A stretch of DNA of 64,000 nucleotides, taken from Cheilinus undulatus. Taxonomy: Eukaryota > Chordata > Actinopteri > Labriformes > Labridae. Both the position numbers and the translations under genes were made by a program. The notes under the pieces were generated by a model that did not search any database, had not been told where the DNA came from, and saw only the letters and a list, made by a program, of their open reading frames with translations. Positions 62,016 to 64,000 of this stretch are shown here, piece by piece. The stretch is taken from contig NC_054881.1 of NCBI RefSeq assembly GCF_018320785.1, positions 27,973,775-28,037,774 of the forward strand, read 5' to 3'. Within the stretch, counting starts at the first letter, position 1; every line of letters starts with the position of its first letter.

Positions 62016-62181
62016 ATTGATTCTCAGTGGAGCTCCTCTCATCGCCATCCATAAGGCTCGATACTACAAACGTATGGATGGTTTGGCCCTTGGTCCTGGG
62101 CCCTTTGTGACAGGACTTGAATTTGCCACGGACTGTAAAGCTACTGTTGTTGGGAAGCCAGAAAATACCTTTTTCATGCAG
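62016..62181 (+). CDS. hdhd2: hdhd2 coding exon 5, gene continues past the window
   Basis: A 166-bp exon between TTTCCCCAG and CAG|GTCATA, residues 133-187: (R)[18 protein letters not shown], then [19 protein letters not shown] and [15 protein letters not shown]179 in GKPE is HAD motif III. The last HAD motif (GDD) and about 70 residues should follow in exons beyond 64000, because none are visible between 62182 and the window end. Confidence 0.96.
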
Positions 62182-62246
62182 GTCATAATGTATAATTTCA
62201 TGTTTGGACTGAGTAGATTAATTCACAAAAAAGAGCTGTGTGTATA

Positions 62247-63529
62247 CAGTGCCATGAAAAAGTATTTGCATATTTACCCCCCTTAAATGTTTTGGATCAT
62301 CAAACCAATTTTACTATCCACAAAGACAACCCAAGTAAATACAAAGTGCAGTTTTTAAATGATTATTTTATTTATTAGGGGAGAAAAAAAAAAAAATTAA
62401 AACCTATCTGGCCCTGTGTGAAAAAGTAGTTGTCCCCAGAACCTAATAACTGGTTGTGCCACCCTTGGCAGCAATAACTGAAATCAAGCATTTGTGATAA
62501 CTGGTAATGAGTCTTTCCCTTCACCGTGGAGGAATTTTGGCCCACTTGTCTTTGTAGAAATGCTTTAACGCAGCCATATTGGAGAGCTTTCCAGCATGAA
62601 CTGCCCATTTACGGTCCCACCACAGCATCTCAATTGGATTAAAGTCCAGACTTTGACTTGGCTACTCTAAAACCTGTTTGTTTTTTTTTTTGTTTTTTTT
62701 TTTGAGCCGTTCAGAGGTGGACTTGGTGGTATGTTTTGGGTCGGTGTCCTGCTGCATAACCCAAGAGCACTTGAGCTTGAGGGAACGAACTGATGGCTGG
62801 ACGGTCACCTTCAGGATATTCTGGTAGACAGCAGAAATCATTGTTCCATCAATCACAGCAAGTGGTCCAGGTCCTGAAGCAGCAAAGCAGCCCGAGACCA
62901 TCATACTGCCACCAGCATATTTAACTGTTGGCATGATGTTCTTTTTATTAAATGCTGTTATTTTTACGCCAGATGCAACGGGACACACACCTTCAAAAAA
63001 GTTCAACTTTTGTCTTGTCAGTCCACAGAGTATTTCTCAAGAAGTCTTGGGGATGATCAAGATGTTTCTTGGCAAATGTGAGATGAGCCTTTGTGTTTTT
63101 CTTTGTCAGCAGTGGTTTTGACCTTGGAACTCTCCCATGGATGCTATTTTTGCCCAGTGTCTTTCTTATGGTTGAGTCATGAACATTGACCCTAACTGAG
63201 ACCAGTGAGACCTGCAGTTTTTTGGATGTGATTCTAGGTTCTTTTGGGACCTCCTGGATGAGTCATCGTTGCACTCTTGAAGTAATTTTGGTTGGCCAAC
63301 CATTCCTAGGGGGCAATTACTTTTTAACATATGCCCAGACAGGTTTGAATTTTTTTTTACCCTTAATAAATAAAATCATCATTTAGAAACTGTTTTTCTA
63401 TTTAGTTGGGATGTCTTTGTGAGATAGTAAAATTTTTTTCTTGATTCAAAACATTTAAGGGGAGTATATATGCAAAAAAAAAAAATTATCAAGAATCAGA
63501 AAGGGGGCAAATACTTTTTCACTGCACTG
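62247..63529 (-). mobile_element. Tc1-like element 6
   Basis: A 1283-bp element flanked by TA (62245-62246 and 63530-63531). Ends CAGTGCCATGAAAAAGTATT and AATACTTTTTCACTGCACTG are inverted repeats. A minus-strand transposase remnant includes FNKKNIMPTVKYAGGSMMVS then GCFAASGPGPLAVIDGTMI, and SWVMQQDTDPKHTTKSTSER. It is interrupted by frameshifts and poly(T) near 62680-62703. Located 65 bp downstream of hdhd2 exon 5. Confidence 0.92.
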
Positions 63530-63531
63530 TA

Positions 63532-64000
63532 CAGCTGAGGACAAAATTATAAGCCCCCCTATGAAACTCAGTTTTTCTCAAGTTTTTCCCAAGTGCTGTT
63601 AAACAGAGTGGAGAGTTTTTAAGACAACTTTTCCAAACATCCTACTTTTATTTTGGATACTTACAACATTTTACTTTGCACACAGTAACAAAATTATTTC
63701 AGTAAAACCAAAAACTACCAGGGTCAAAATTATTAGCCCCCTTTAGAACTGACCTTTTAGTTAGCAACACCACTGTCAGTCAATGATGTGCCTTAACTTT
63801 GCAATTTTCATAGCTTGTAAAAACAGGATAAAACCAACAGTTATTTCCCAGTTTACACATAGTATAAAAGTCTCAGAGTTTAAGCTGTCACTTGAGAAGG
63901 CACCATGCCAAAACCAAAAGAAATCAGTTTAGACTTGAGAAAAATAATTGTTGATGCTCACAAAGCAGGAGAAGGATATAATAGTCGCTAACGACTATTT
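63532..64000 (+). mobile_element. Tc1-like element 7, truncated by window end
   Basis: Begins CAGCTGAGGACAAAATTATA immediately after the TA that closes element 6. A second copy of the inner motif lies at 63722-63742 (GTCAAAATTATTAGCCCCC), as in IR/DR ends. ATG 63905 opens a transposase start, MPKPKEISLDLRKIIVDAHK then AGEGYNSR, in the + direction, with a stop soon after (TAA at 63988-63990). The rest is outside the window. Confidence 0.85.

Overview
The window is vertebrate, almost certainly teleost, nuclear DNA. It is AT-rich, has split genes with GT-AG introns, and carries several Tc1/mariner elements of the Sleeping Beauty type, tRNA-derived SINEs, fragments of non-LTR retrotransposons and short inverted-repeat elements typical of fish. 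The species cannot be told from the sequence.

Three genes lie on the + strand in the order skor2 (coding exons 6428-14903), ier3ip1 (exons at 16785-17270) and hdhd2 (from 26115, running off the right edge). As I recall it, this is also the SKOR2-IER3IP1-HDHD2 order and orientation on human chromosome 18q21, so the block is a conserved synteny segment. skor2 is a SKI/SNO-family transcriptional corepressor: one large exon encodes the DACH-like and SAND-like domains, and small downstream exons encode the coiled-coil tail. Frame and splice phase close exactly over all eight coding exons, giving about 809 residues. The ier3ip1 remnant is diverged: its usual start codon is changed, and no third exon is visible. 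hdhd2 encodes a HAD-superfamily phosphatase-like protein; five coding exons (187 residues) are present and roughly 70 C-terminal residues should lie beyond position 64000. The three genes share no evident pathway.

Region by region: 1-4000 is upstream DNA with a GC-rich putative promoter near 3.8-4.2 kb. 4-15 kb is skor2, whose 3.3 kb intron holds LINE remnants and a repeat-free, homeobox-site-like stretch at 11.4-12.06 kb. 15-26 kb is mostly unannotatable AT-rich DNA with old repeats and the ier3ip1 exons. 26-64 kb is hdhd2, whose 9.2 kb and 25.1 kb introns are packed with transposons. These include six Tc1-like copies (27.4, 29.2, 36.8, 49.9, 55.9 and 62.2 kb) plus the start of a seventh at 63.5 kb. 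There are also elements with TTAA target duplications (52.3 and 59.3 kb), a hAT-like insertion inside a Tc1, and a 556-bp element with a 9-bp target duplication inside another Tc1.

The most striking structure is an 8.6-kb palindromic complex at 39.67-48.31 kb. It is best read as one long repeat split by a second copy of the same family inserted in the opposite orientation. I found no convincing new protein-coding system; the novelty here is in transposon architecture and in the apparent decay of ier3ip1.
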